From assembly GCA_030770535.1 (NCBI GenBank), contig JASVEC010000031.1:248001-312000 (forward strand): a stretch of DNA of 64,000 bases. Reading direction: 5' to 3'. The DNA is from Batkoa obscura (lineage: Eukaryota; Entomophthoromycota; Entomophthoromycetes; Entomophthorales; Batkoaceae). Each line of letters opens with the position of its first letter. Within the stretch, counting starts at the first letter, position 1. Of this stretch, positions 1 through 10,722 are shown in pieces. The notes beneath the pieces were generated by a model. The model worked only from the letters and a program-made list of their open reading frames with translations. It ran no database searches and was not told where the DNA came from. The position numbers and the translations under genes are program-made.

Positions 1-559
1 AATATCAATAATTCACAGTGTTATTAGAGAGAAGATTTTAAATTTATTTAGTAAAAATAAATGTGTAAATGCATAACTTTAATGATGAAATAACTCCTTT
101 TTATATTTCGGATCTTAGTGATTTATTATAGTCACATCAAAGCTTATATAGTAACTTTTAATTTTTGTAGGTTTATTTAATTTATTTGAGAGTTCACTTT
201 AGATGAATATGACAACTAGGCTTAAATTAATTAATTTTACTATTAACTCTTCACTGTTGACTATAATGATTGTTCGTTTACAACCACTAAATCGAATAAA
301 CCTTGCAGTTTTATAAGTTCTTTATAACAAGCAAGCTTTATTTTTATATAGCTTATTGTTCAGAAAGTTGTAATATTGTTCTTGATGTTTTTGGTTTTGT
401 ATTGGAGGCTAATGAAATACTTTATTCGGAAGATTTATGAAAAAGATTATATTTTCAATTTATTTTATTTTTAAAGAGGCTTGTTGTTTTGTAAAAAAAG
501 TAGTAAATACCTATTAGCATCTCATCACATAAATGAATATTATTTCTCTAAATGTGATT
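1..559. other. AT-rich region without recognisable gene
   Basis: No open frame, tRNA or repeat end is visible. The right part may belong to the 5' flank of the decayed transposon that follows, because a short A-rich stretch near 560-579 resembles sequence upstream of the second transposase copy. Confidence 0.4.
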
Positions 560-579
560 ATTTGATTTAAAAAAGCAAA

Positions 580-682
580 TGGGGATGTATTTTTTTGTTT
601 AAGAACTTTACTAACAATCTTCCGCTTAAGTAGTGCTTAAAAAATGAAAAAAAAATAACAAAACCAGAAAAAAACATCCCCA
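580..682 (-). repeat. Miniature inverted-repeat element (MITE) 1
   Basis: 103 bases bounded by TGGGGATGT and CATCCCCA, with the internal CGCTTAAGTAGTGCTTAA block typical of the family. The end with the long T-run and GTTTAAGAA is on the left. It lies in the leader of transposon copy 1. Confidence 0.85.
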
Positions 683-782
683 TCTCTTTATTTAAAACTT
701 ATTTTAATTGTTTCCTTTTCTTAAATAGTTAATTTTTCTAACTACATATTTTATGCTACTTCTGTTAAATATTTAATAAATA

Positions 783-885
783 TATGAGGATGTATTTTTG
801 TGTTTAAGAACTTTACTAACAAATTTTTCGCTTAAATAGCACTTAAAAATGGAAAAAATAATGAAGTCAAAAAAAACATTCCCAT
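783..885 (-). repeat. MITE 2, inside the transposon leader
   Basis: Starts TATGAGGATG and ends CATTCCCATA, with one changed base in each terminal repeat. The flanking leader sequence resumes on both sides when compared with the copy at 44820-45056, which shows that it is an insertion. Confidence 0.85.
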
Positions 886-954
886 ATAGTATATAACTGT
901 ATAATTATATAAATAGAGTTATTCGACTTTATTTCTTGTTGAAACAAAAATAAA

Positions 955-1860
955 ATGCAAACTTTGATAACTAAACTTCGAAATCAAATTTTTGAAAATT
1001 TCAATACAATAGGGAGGAGTACACAATATAAACATTGTAATTCATTTACATCAGTTTTAAGAGCTACTTATAGCAACCCAGGGTTTATGGAATTTTATAA
1101 TAAAACAAAACAAAGAAAAGATATATTATCAAAGTTTACTATCGATAATAATAAACTTAATCAAGCAATGTATAAAATTAGTGCTTTAAGGGAAACAGGA
1201 AATAAAAATCAGCAAGTAGCGTTATTATCAACTATATCTTCGGTATGTTCTTCTGATGAATGTAAGAGCTTTGGGTTTAATATAAATAGAAATCAATATG
1301 ATTATTCAAAAACAAGTAATAATAATAAAATATCAACATTAAAACCTATTATTAAAAATACAAAAAAAATTAAAGATAACCAAATTGAAACTATTATACA
1401 ATATTTACTAAATGATTCAACTATTTCATCAAGGTTTAACAAAAAAAATAATGATAGTAAATATTCATCAGATAATATATATATATTAAATAAAAGTAGA
1501 AGAATGATATACAGTAAATATTTTGATGATCTAAGAGATAGAGCGGTAACTAGGTCAACATTTTTTAAATATATACCAAGTAATTTCAAGAATACAGCAA
1601 GAAAAACGGATCTATGTAGTATATGTGTCCAGTATATAGTTAGAAAAAAGTTATTTGAAAATAAAATAAATACAGCAATAAAAAACAAAGTAGAGATAGA
1701 AGAAATTTTCAACTAAGAAGAAAAATTATACAAACTACATAAAGTATGTGTCGATACTCAAAAAAACACATTTAATGAAACTATTAAAAAATTAAATAAT
1801 AGAAGTTGTATAGTAATTCTAGATTTTAAACAAAATATGGAAATAGGAATAAGACCAGAT
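955..1860 (+). pseudogene. Transposase fragment (N-terminal half), copy 1
   Basis: Encodes MQTLITKLRNQIFENF... for 253 residues, then a stop, then about 48 further codons in the same frame up to the first catalytic-looking motif (LDFKQNMEIG). It is closely similar, residue by residue, to the minus-strand protein at 43661-44819. The DLCSIC pair of cysteines is the start of a likely small zinc-binding segment. The rest of the DDE-type core is missing because of the internal deletion and the insertion at 1861. The family is unnamed; it is assigned as a transposase from the terminal repeats and the catalytic-looking motifs in the other copies. Confidence 0.75.
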
Positions 1861-2526
1861 TGTGAAATATCGCTTTGTCAGTTCATGGTTAATTATAGCA
1901 TAACAATCGCCTAAGCTGTTGTGTTCTTGAGTTCAGAGAAAATCAATCCCATGTTCTTATTTTGATTTGTTATGAGAATTTCTAGCTTCATCCAAAAGAG
2001 TACTATCTTCTCATTTTGATATTTATACTTTTCAGAGTATAAAAGAGTTTACAGAGTATAATAGTTCGAGGCTTTTTAACTGAATTATTCCCTGATATCT
2101 CGTACATTTAATAAAGCCACTAAGTTTTCTTAATAGTATTTTACGTAGATTTTACACTAGTGTTGCCTATTCTATTTGTCTTATATAGCTTGTAACCTAT
2201 TGCGTGCTATTCCTCATAACCCAAGTCTATTTTAGTCACATAAACTAAGGCCTTTCGACTTATAGTGTAGTCAACCCAGCAATAGCTGTTCTTGACTCCA
2301 AACCCTGAGTACCAGATTTAACAGCTAGCAAATAAATAAACTATTTTATACTCTGAAAAGTATAAATATCAAAATGAGAAGATAGTACTCTTTTGGATGA
2401 AGCTAGAAATTCTCATAACAAATCAAAATAAGAACATGGGATTGATTTTCTCTGAACTCAAGAACACAACAGCTTAGGCGATTGTTATGCTATAATTAAC
2501 CATGAACTGACAAAGCGATATTTCAT
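1861..2526 (+). mobile_element. LTR-like 460-bp repeat, copy A, with inverted second part
   Basis: Fossil non-coding repeat with TG...CA ends (TGTGAAAT at the left, and a right end near 2330 that matches the ATTTCACA end of its relatives). It is followed by an inverted copy of its own left about 185 bases (2343-2526), so the whole unit can fold back on itself. It contains a TATA-like TATAAAAG and, downstream, AATAAA, the order expected in a long terminal repeat. It has no coding part, so solo LTR is the favoured reading. It is inserted in transposon copy 1 and is therefore younger than it. Confidence 0.6.
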
Positions 2527-2782
2527 ATAACAAATCTGCAATGTTGTTTATAAAGCAGTCAATAATAAACATTTCTCAATAAAGTTTTATAAGAATATGT
2601 ATTTAAGATCTAGTAGAAATTCAACTAAATTACAGTATAAACTATAATAGAATGATTTAGAACTGTGTCTGGATACTTTTATTTTAATAAAAATTTTGTT
2701 TTTATAAAATTTTGAGCGAGGTTTTGAAATACAAAATTTTTAAAAATTGGCTAAAATGATGAAACCAATCCAGACAACCCCA

Positions 2783-2885
2783 TGTGGGAGTATTTTTTTG
2801 ACTTCATTACTTTTTCTATTTTTTAAGGGCTGTTTGAGTGGAAAGATTGTTAGTGAAATTTTTAAATAAAAAATACATCCCCATA
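2783..2885 (+). repeat. MITE 3, abutting the transposon end
   Basis: Begins TGTGGGAGT immediately after the ...ACCCCA terminus of transposon copy 1 and ends CATCCCCATA. The two elements are separated by only two bases, as expected if the MITE used the target dinucleotide next to the older element. Confidence 0.8.
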
Positions 2886-2954
2886 TTTTGTATTAAAATC
2901 TATTCAATATAAATTCTGCAATATATATATAACAAACAAGTTAACGAATTCAAA

Positions 2955-3028
2955 GCTCGTATGGCGCAATTGGCTAGCGCGTCCGACTGTTAATCGGGAG
3001 GTTACTGGTTCGATCCCAGTTATGAGCG
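2955..3028 (+). tRNA. tRNA-Asn (GTT)
   Basis: 74 bases with a full cloverleaf. The 7-bp acceptor stem is GCTCGTA/TATGAGC (one G-T pair), the anticodon loop is CTGTTAA and the T-arm has GGTTCGATCC. There is no intron. It is identical over all 74 bases to the minus-strand gene at 7936-8009. Confidence 0.95.
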
Positions 3029-3768
3029 TATATGTTTTGATATAGCTTGACTTTTCTCAATAGTGTTTGTTTTTAAAAAGTTATTTGTGTTTAGGAATAT
3101 GTTTTGTTTACTTTTGAGTAGCTTAAAAATTTTGATATGAAATGATATGTCTAATATTATATTATTTAAATTAAATTAATAAATGAAGGTTAGTTAAAGT
3201 AGTAATATAATTTATAAAAAATAAATAGTATTGATTTCAAACATGAATTACTTCATTAATATTTAATTTACATTTATCTAATGGTTTTTGCTAAGTCTTT
3301 ATTTAACTTCATGGTACATCTAAAAAAAACTTTCAAAAGGGATAGGTTTTTATTGGCATATACAACTGGAGGAATAAAAATAGATGACTTTAAAGGAACG
3401 ATAGCAAGGGGAATAACGATTGTGAAGTGTTTATTTTAATTTTAATTTTGATTTCGGTTTTGAATTAAATAAGCAGTTAAGATATAAAAGATCGAGCAGA
3501 ACAATAATAATTAAAATTTTAACCTTTGATTATTTGGAGCAAAATTAAATCATCAAAACCCTATTGTTAAAATTAAGTCTAAAATTAAATCGTAAATTTT
3601 GAATAAAATTCATCTTTACTAAATTTAGTAATCGAAAAATTTAAAAATACAATTTCCGTAATAGCAGTTAAAGCTATGAAGCTAAAAATAATCAATCTTC
3701 ACTTTTCCGATTCCTTTTATTAATATAGTCAACTAATTAATTCTTCAGCCATTTTATAACAAAACAAG
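3029..3768. other. Intergenic region upstream of the first AIG1-like gene
   Basis: 740 AT-rich bases without a gene or repeat that I recognise. It presumably holds the promoter of the gene starting at 3769. Confidence 0.5.
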
Positions 3769-4675
3769 ATGGTCAGACAAGCTTTAATTCGTCATTTTAA
3801 AGTAGCTCATTTGCATCCAGAAAGACCTATCAAATCTAATTTTATTTCAACTCGTACATTACTTGTAATAAGAAGCATACTTACCTTATATTGTATAGCA
3901 GCAGTGATTGTATTATTTATAAAGAACAAAGCTATCCCAATCACATATTTTGTATTCTTAACGCACTTATCATACTTTGGTATTACTGTGTATTTTATAG
4001 TAAATAAAAGTTTATTAGTTTATTTATAAAAATAATGATTAATCTTTTTATTATTTCTAGATAACAACCTATTTCACTTTACGTAGTTATCTTCATGCCC
4101 CTACATATGTCCCCTTCAATAACATTCATTGGTCTTTTCGTTTTATCTATTCTTTACTGTTCCAATCTATTATGTTATTAGCCCCAGTAGTTACTATTGT
4201 TTATTGGTCTTTGTTATTCCCAAATGATACTAAACTTAAAACAGATCCAGTTTATGCTTATCAATCAATTTCTATGCATGCATTGAATTTAGTATTTTGT
4301 TGGATTGAATTGATATTATGTTGCAATATGTTTGTATTTTGGCATTTTATACCCTTGATTGTTATATTATATTTATATCTTCCAATGGCTATTTTAGTAC
4401 ATAAGATGTAAGTCTACCATTATTGTATTATATCTTTATTTATTATTTTTAGTCATGGCTTTTGGATTTATCCCTTTTTAAATTATATTGACTATCCCAT
4501 TACCTTCACAGTAGTTGTTATTGCTTTGCTTGTATTAGCTGTTGTATTGCAATTAATTTATTGCTATGTTTATAAATTAAGAGATAGAAAAGGCAGATAT
4601 GATCACTCTTTTGATAATATTGAAAAGGAGCCTTATGAAAGTAATCAAAATGATATGAATATGACTCAAGTTTAA
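3769..4675 (+). CDS. AIG1/FAR-17a-like multi-pass membrane protein, paralog 1
   Basis: Spliced from exons 3769-3999, 4061-4407 and 4453-4675, giving 266 residues. Introns are 61 and 45 bases, both GT-AG, at phases 0 and 2. There are about six hydrophobic segments. A His in SMHALNLVFCWIEL lies in the fourth or fifth segment, and an invariant W-x-YPFL-x-Y block follows the last intron. Both resemble the AIG1/FAR-17a/ADTRP family, whose animal members hydrolyse fatty-acid esters of hydroxy fatty acids with a Thr-His pair. Whether this fungal branch has that activity is unknown. The C-terminus is a charged cytosolic tail. Two paralogs lie at 9492-10299 and 13060-13932. It is convergent with CSN2 on the other strand (164 bases apart). 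Family assignment is moderate; membrane protein status is firm. Confidence 0.7.
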
Positions 4676-4839
4676 TAAATTTATTAAATCAGTTAATAAA
4701 ATAAAAAGTAATATGTTTGATTATTTTTTTATAACCTTAAATTCAAATATGAAAGTAAATTACATTAATCAGTACTCATGTAAATTAATAATTTATTCTT
4801 TAAGCAACAACCGTTATAAACTCCAGTCAAAAACATTCT

Positions 4840-6841
4840 TTAATAAGCAGATAATTTTTTGACTACTGAATTTTGAAAATTATCTAAAGTATTAGATATT
4901 TCTTTATAGGTTGATTTACGTTTACTTCCTTGTTTACTATTTAAAAAGAAGAGAAAATAAACAATTATTAATTTACTATAATAAATAAAACAAACTTACA
5001 TTTTATGTTCTAATACCAACATATTTTTGACATCATCAATATGACCTTTGATATCTTCATCTAATAGTGAATTCACTATCAATTCCATTGCAATTTCACT
5101 TGATAGATTCAATAACTAAGAATAAAATATTAATAACTCATATCATTATTATCAATATTATTTATTAAATTTACCATAGCAATAAATTCAATTTTTAATT
5201 GAGTAAAACTTTTACAAATTTTAATTAATGTTTGTGTACGTACTGTATGTGTTAATTGATAGAAGAAACTAGATACAAATGGATCGTCTTGTAGAGATTC
5301 GGAATGTTCTATTTATAAAAAATAAAGCTATTATTACTATTGCTATTATTCTTCCTTTACCTGCCAATATTTCTTCAAACAATTTTGAGTCTTTATTTTG
5401 AAAGGCATTGATCAATTGATATAGATGACGACATTCTCTATGACTACGATATCTAAAAATAACAAATTAAATAACTTAATTATATATCTCTTACTCAATT
5501 TATATCAGCTTACTGGCTCATTTCAGGTGAATCAAAAGGAGAGACTAAAGCATTAGATAACATACTAGTTAATACAATATATTTTATAATTCTTAATCTT
5601 TGAGGGGCACCAACATCATTATAAGCATTGAATGATTTAAAAAAATCTTTATATGCTAATTCATAATTACCTAATAGAATAATAATATTAATAATTAATA
5701 ATTATTATTGGATTACTATGATTACTTTCTCTCATATACATTTTACCTCCACATTCTCTAATAACACCATCTGCTCTAGGTGAAGCAAACGCTGTTTTTA
5801 CATTTGAGGCTCGTTCATATAATCTCTATATTAATAATAATTAATTATATTAATTATATTTAATTTATGATGTTACCTTTGATTTTTTATTATCTTTAAA
5901 AATAGAAGCAATTTCCATATCAATTGAAATAATATCTAATAAATGAGTTCCTTTTCTTTCTTCATCATTACCTGATGTATCTTTACAAAAATTATAGAGA
6001 GTAGGTAATAACTAATAATAATAAATTATAAAATTAAAATATTCAATATTAGCTACCTCTCTTAAACTATCAAATTTTTTTTGAGTTAACCAAAGATGCG
6101 CCAACTTCAATTGAGTACGAATCCATGATCTCTAAAAGTACAAAAGTCGTTAAACTTTTATCCCATATCAAAACAAACAATTGTTCTTTTTTTACCTCAT
6201 TTCTAACTGGATCAAGAACCTTGATAGTATCTTTAAAAAATTGATCCAAAAACTCATTATTTGTATTTTTGGATATCAAATCCACCATATTATTAATAGA
6301 ACTATCTTTATAAGTCGATGCTACTCCATCACCTAATGGAAAAGACAGTATTTTCTGATAATAAGACATGGCCTATTTAATTAAAAAATAAACAGATTAA
6401 TTTACCGTTGCTGTTATTCATGTACAAATGATGTAATAGATTATAATATTTTACCTTTTCAAGATCCCCATTACGATAAGTGAACTTTAACAATTGTTTG
6501 GTACTTTTAAATGTACTAAAAATATTCGAATAAATACTTTAAAAATGTAATAAAAATCCGGATTCAACTTACAAAGGTCCATCCCCTTCTTCGAGTTTAA
6601 TAATTTCTTCAAAAGCATCAATAACTTTACTTGGATCTTCTTTTACCAATGCTAAAAAAAAATGTCATTGTAGAATGGAGTAAAACACGAGCTGACAATT
6701 TATTAAATGTTAAGAATACTTACATTTAGCGTCATAATACCTATTCTCTAAACTTAATTCTTGTTCACCAAGTTCGCTTTGGGAACTATATTCTAAATCA
6801 TAACTGGCATCATCGTCATAAATTAAATCTTCAGAAGACAT
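4840..6841 (-). CDS. CSN2: COP9 signalosome subunit 2
   Basis: Scaffold PCI subunit of the COP9 signalosome, which removes Nedd8 from cullin ubiquitin ligases in nucleus and cytosol. The start is the ATG at 6841, giving MSSEDLIYDDDASYDLEYSS, the acidic N-terminus characteristic of CSN2. This is followed by the LENRYYDAK block, the helical-repeat region (RSWIRTQLKLAHLWL) and a PCI C-terminus ending VVKKLSAY at the TAA of 4840-4842. Those last residues align with the VVSKLA end of animal CSN2. About ten short introns interrupt it, for example one after NEV/before RSWIRT near 6140-6197. Presence of CSN2 suggests a fungus with a fuller signalosome than budding yeasts. Identification is by strong recall of the family sequence. 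Confidence 0.9.
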
Positions 6842-7196
6842 TTTGGCTTTTTTTTTCTTATTTATTGATCTGGATTTTTGTAGATAAATATGTAAAAATA
6901 ATTTGCTTTGAATTTCGTAAGCGAGAGCTTGTGTAACAATCTGTAATTTTTATTCTTTTTGAATAACTTAAATTATCAAATCTTAAGAGATTTGTGGTTG
7001 CTTAATTTGAATAGAGTTGAATTAATTGTTCTTTTAGTCATGTTTTTGTTTGCTTAACTTCAAATTTTGATATCTTTGAGATTTTACATTAGTTATAATT
7101 AAACTACTGCTTGATTGGTAACAATTTATTAATTCACTTTAAGGTAATAATAAATTTGTATAATTGAAAAACTTCAATAAGGCTCATTTTTAAACA
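6842..7196. other. Intergenic region upstream of CSN2
   Basis: 355 AT-rich bases. Nothing is recognised apart from the presumed CSN2 promoter at its left edge. Confidence 0.5.
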
Positions 7197-7300
7197 TATG
7201 AGAGTGTTTTTTTGACTTCATTATTTTTTCGTTTTTTGAGCGCTATTTAAGCGGAGAATTGGTTAATAAAATTCTTGAACACAAAAATACATCCCCATAT
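7197..7300 (+). repeat. MITE 4
   Basis: From TATGAGAGTG to CATCCCCATAT, with the internal GAGCGCTATTTAAGCGG block. It lies 94 bases from the 3' end of tRNA-Glu. Confidence 0.85.
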
Positions 7301-7394
7301 TATCAGTTTTTATATTTATATTTTGCATACTAGTTGTTTTAGAAACCAAAATTATACAAAAAACCAAGCATAATTATAAAACAGATGTTTAGTA

Positions 7395-7466
7395 CTTCCT
7401 CACGGGGAATCGAACCCCGGCCGTTCCGGTGAAAGCGGAAAATCCTAACCACTGGACCATGAAGAA
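7395..7466 (-). tRNA. tRNA-Glu (TTC)
   Basis: 72 bases. The acceptor stem is TTCTTCA/TGAGGAA, the anticodon loop is CTTTCAC and the T-arm has GGTTCGATTCC. No intron. Confidence 0.93.
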
Positions 7467-7935
7467 ATTTTACTTGGATACAACTTGTGGGAAACATCTA
7501 TATTTAATCGTAAGTAGCTGTTCATTGAGTTTTAATGAAATTTTTTAAATAGACTATAATTTTTAGCTAAATTTTTAAATTAGTAAAAAGCTTGAACATG
7601 TTTCCCAAATCACCAAAAGTATTTAAAATATAAAAACTATCAAATAAGAGCTTGAACAGTGAATTTATCTGGAAATATTAATTTGATAGATTTTAATAAA
7701 TATTTATATTAAAATCTATAAATAGTGAATAATCGACTTTTACAAAATTAAAGGATTGGGAAACTTCAGACTAATTTTGAGGTTATATAATTACTTAAAT
7801 TTAGATATTTAGTTTTTTTAAAGCTTAATTTTTAGGCTGTAATAAAAACTTTATTTAAACTTTTATTTTTAAATAACAGTTAACCATTGCATATATAAAT
7901 GTAAACCAGCTATACTTTACACAAAAAATTATAGA
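7467..7935. other. Spacer between two tRNA genes
   Basis: AT-rich, and nothing recognised. Confidence 0.5.
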
Positions 7936-8009
7936 CGCTCATAACTGGGATCGAACCAGTAACCTCCCGATTAACAGTCGGACGCGCTAGCCAATTGCGC
8001 CATACGAGC
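7936..8009 (-). tRNA. tRNA-Asn (GTT), second copy
   Basis: Identical in all 74 bases to the plus-strand gene at 2955-3028 but inverted. The two enclose AIG1-like paralog 1 and CSN2. Confidence 0.95.
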
Positions 8010-9491
8010 CCTAGAAATTTCCATAGCTTTAGCTATGTTTATTATATATATAATAACATTAGATATGCAAAAGACTAGTTAACTCTAAGTCAAAAATAAG
8101 TTTTAACATACAGACAAAATTTGAGCTTTTTACAATTGGATTAATTATTTTATATCTAAAAGTATTATTCATTAGTAGATTTGTTTTATAAATAATTTTA
8201 TATTGCAAGAATTACAAATTAATAGATTTGTTAAATCAGTTTGAAAAACAAAATAGATACTTGATGTAATTTCCATCATTTTTGCTATTAGTTGAAATTT
8301 AATTTAATTTTATAAAGAAAGATAGAACACTTTTATAGATTAATATTGTCAAAGATGATAATGCAAATAAATAACTGTAATACAGTATAAATGATAATCA
8401 TTTAGCAGCTCTCAATCAAATACAATAAGACTATACAAAAAACATAATATTTAAGTATAAATAAATGAAAAGCTAAATAATATATAGTAATAAAGGATAA
8501 AAATATGAAAATATGCTATTGTTAGTTTACTATAATTATTTTCTAAGCTTTTGTTTTAAATGTGTTTAATATGTTTAAATATGTTTAATTTTTATAGCTT
8601 TGTTACAATTTTATTAAAACAATAGCTACTGTTTAAACCTTTAACGAATTATTCAATTATATTACCATCATTAATAATATTAATTCTATGAAAGTACTGT
8701 ATCAAAGATAAACAAATTAAGTTTTTATAGTTTCAATTAACACTACTTTTCAATCTTTCAATTCCTACCTAAGTATAAAAAGATTCAACTTCTTTAACTA
8801 TATCAAATAAGAATCAAATTAATCAAGGTTTAAAAATAAAAATTCTTTTTTTCTTAGCATTTTATTTTCATAAAAATATAGATTAAACTTAATTTAACTT
8901 AAAGGTTTAATCAACTTGCATCTAAATTTAGCAAATTAACGCTTAGTTTATAAATTATGCTCTTAAAAGCTGGTTTGAAAACAAAAGTATGAAAATATAA
9001 AAAAGTTATATTTTCTAGTTTACTTTTCTATACCTGAATAAATTTATCAAGTATCTAATTTATAAATTATCATTTACTATAAATTTGAAAAATTTCATTT
9101 AGGTTTTCATTGCACGTAACTTTTGGTCTTTCAAACTTCAAAGTTTAAGTGAACTTCTACTTGAATCGATTTTAAAATTTTTAATTAAAAAACTACTTTA
9201 TAAAGCAATTGAGTGTATTATATCTACCCCAAAAACTCGACTAAAAAAAGGTGAAAAACTATTAAAAAACGAACCAAGTAGTTTATTTTTAAAGCTTTAA
9301 AGTTTGTTACTCAAGCTTTTTATCCATCTTTTCCCCTTAAAATTGACTTGAGATAATGATTATTTAAAACTTGGAGAAACCTAGAATCCACTTAAAATAT
9401 AAATTAGTGTCATTTTTATATATATTCATTGATTTATCTTTTTAAATCTTATCTCATTACAGCAATTCTTTCCCAGTTTCAACATATAATA
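8010..9491. other. Long AT-rich region upstream of AIG1-like paralog 2
   Basis: About 1.5 kb with no supported gene, RNA or repeat. Confidence 0.5.
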
Positions 9492-10299
9492 ATGCTAAAA
9501 TATCGTAGCATCTTACGTTTAGAGGAATATCATGGAGAACTCACAGTAACCTCCAATTATGTGTCCCCAACTGTCTTACTATTCATCCGTAGTATAATAT
9601 TTTTCTACATGATTATAGTCCACGTCATTAATATCATCTACAACTATCAACAGCCGCTAAGTTTTGTAATGTATTTATCAAATTTGATATATTATGGTTT
9701 AACAGTTTATATGGGAATATCATTTTATGTATCATTAAGATATCATTTATCGAGGCAATCATATATCCCCTACGAAAATACTCATTGGACGTTAAAATTT
9801 GGTTATCTTTGGCTGTACGGGACTTGCTTTACATTGACAACGTTGATATTCTTGATTTACTGGTCACTCTTAGCAAGTGAGGCTTTGGGCCCTAATAGTT
9901 TACCTATAGACTATTTTTTAGCTATTAGTTTTCATGGAATTAGTTTTTTAACTATGATATTGGAAGTGCTTTTAAGCTGTAATCCTATCTTTTTTAATTA
10001 TCTTCCATTTGTTTTAATGACTCTTTTGATCTATTTACCTTATGCATTACTATTTCATTTGAGGTAAAATTTATATATATTATTAGTAATTTTAGTATTA
10101 ATATATTTTTTATAGATATAACATTTGGGTCTATTTCTTTTTAAATTATATTGAAAATCCTAGTTTGTTTGCTGGAGTAGTGTGTGGTAGTTTGATCCTT
10201 TGTATAGTTATATTTTCGATTTTTGTGGCAATTCATCATACAAGAGATTGTTTTGGCAGGAGAAAAACAAAAAATATGGATGTTATTACTCAGTTGTAA
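9492..10299 (+). CDS. AIG1/FAR-17a-like multi-pass membrane protein, paralog 2
   Basis: Two exons, 9492-10063 and 10116-10299, encode 251 residues. The ATG at 9492 is chosen because it puts the conserved SN(Y/F/L)V block about 20 residues from the start, as in both paralogs; the open frame upstream has no ATG. It has about six membrane spans, the conserved His in SFHGISFLTMILE, and NIWVYFFLNY after the phase-2 intron. It lacks the first intron found in the other two paralogs: the frame runs straight through TVYMGISFYVSLRYH. The tail is short and basic. The likely family is AIG1/FAR-17a (lipid hydrolase-like), with substrate unknown. Confidence 0.7.
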
Positions 10300-10621
10300 T
10301 AAGAAGGACGGGTGCTCTGTTGTTGTTTACTAATCTCATTTATTTAATTGTGTTTTTTACTGAGGCTTGATAAAATTTTATATTATAATAATAAATTGTT
10401 AAATTAAAGATTTTCCTATTTTAATGCTTCAATGTTTCATCATTGTATATGTACATTTTTATAAGTTATAAAATTATGCTATTAAATATTTTCATGAATA
10501 GTCATCTACTATTTTTTGAAATAAAAATATGATAAAATGTATAATGACAGCAAATTTTCTACTGTGTTTTTTTAGATAATAGGTTTGGTTGAAAATTTTT
10601 AAACAATTCAAAAGTAGAATT

Positions 10622-10722
10622 TGGGGATGCTTTTTTTGACTTCATCGCTTTTTCCATCTTTTAAGCGCTATTTGAGCGGAAAAATTGCTATTAAAATTCT
10701 TAAACACAAAAATACATCCCCA
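10622..10722 (+). repeat. MITE 5
   Basis: TGGGGATGC to CATCCCCA, about 320 bases downstream of AIG1-like paralog 2. The internal AAGCGCTATTTGAGCGG block is present. Confidence 0.85.

Larger units (their letters stand above)
560..2782 (+). mobile_element. Decayed DNA transposon, copy 1 (with nested insertions)
   Basis: Internally deleted copy of a terminal-inverted-repeat DNA transposon. Its leader, 683-954, matches the leader of the opposite-strand copy at 43661-45200, and its last 255 bases (about 2527-2782, ending GACAACCCCA) match 43405-43660. The transposase reading frame opens at 955 and runs 253 codons to a TAA at 1714. Recognisable transposase codons then continue to 1860, where a 460-bp LTR-like repeat has inserted. 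The central and C-terminal coding part is absent. Two miniature elements sit in its leader (580-682 and 783-885). No intact 5' terminal repeat is visible upstream, so the left boundary is a guess. It is certainly inactive. Confidence 0.75.

Noticed and set aside
1302-1712. 136-codon open frame on the minus strand
   Set aside because: It is the antisense shadow of the transposase frame; the same shadow occurs at 44044-44472 opposite the second copy.
9429-9491. N-terminal extension of AIG1-like paralog 2
   Set aside because: The upstream frame begins with TTG, not ATG, and would add residues absent from both paralogs.
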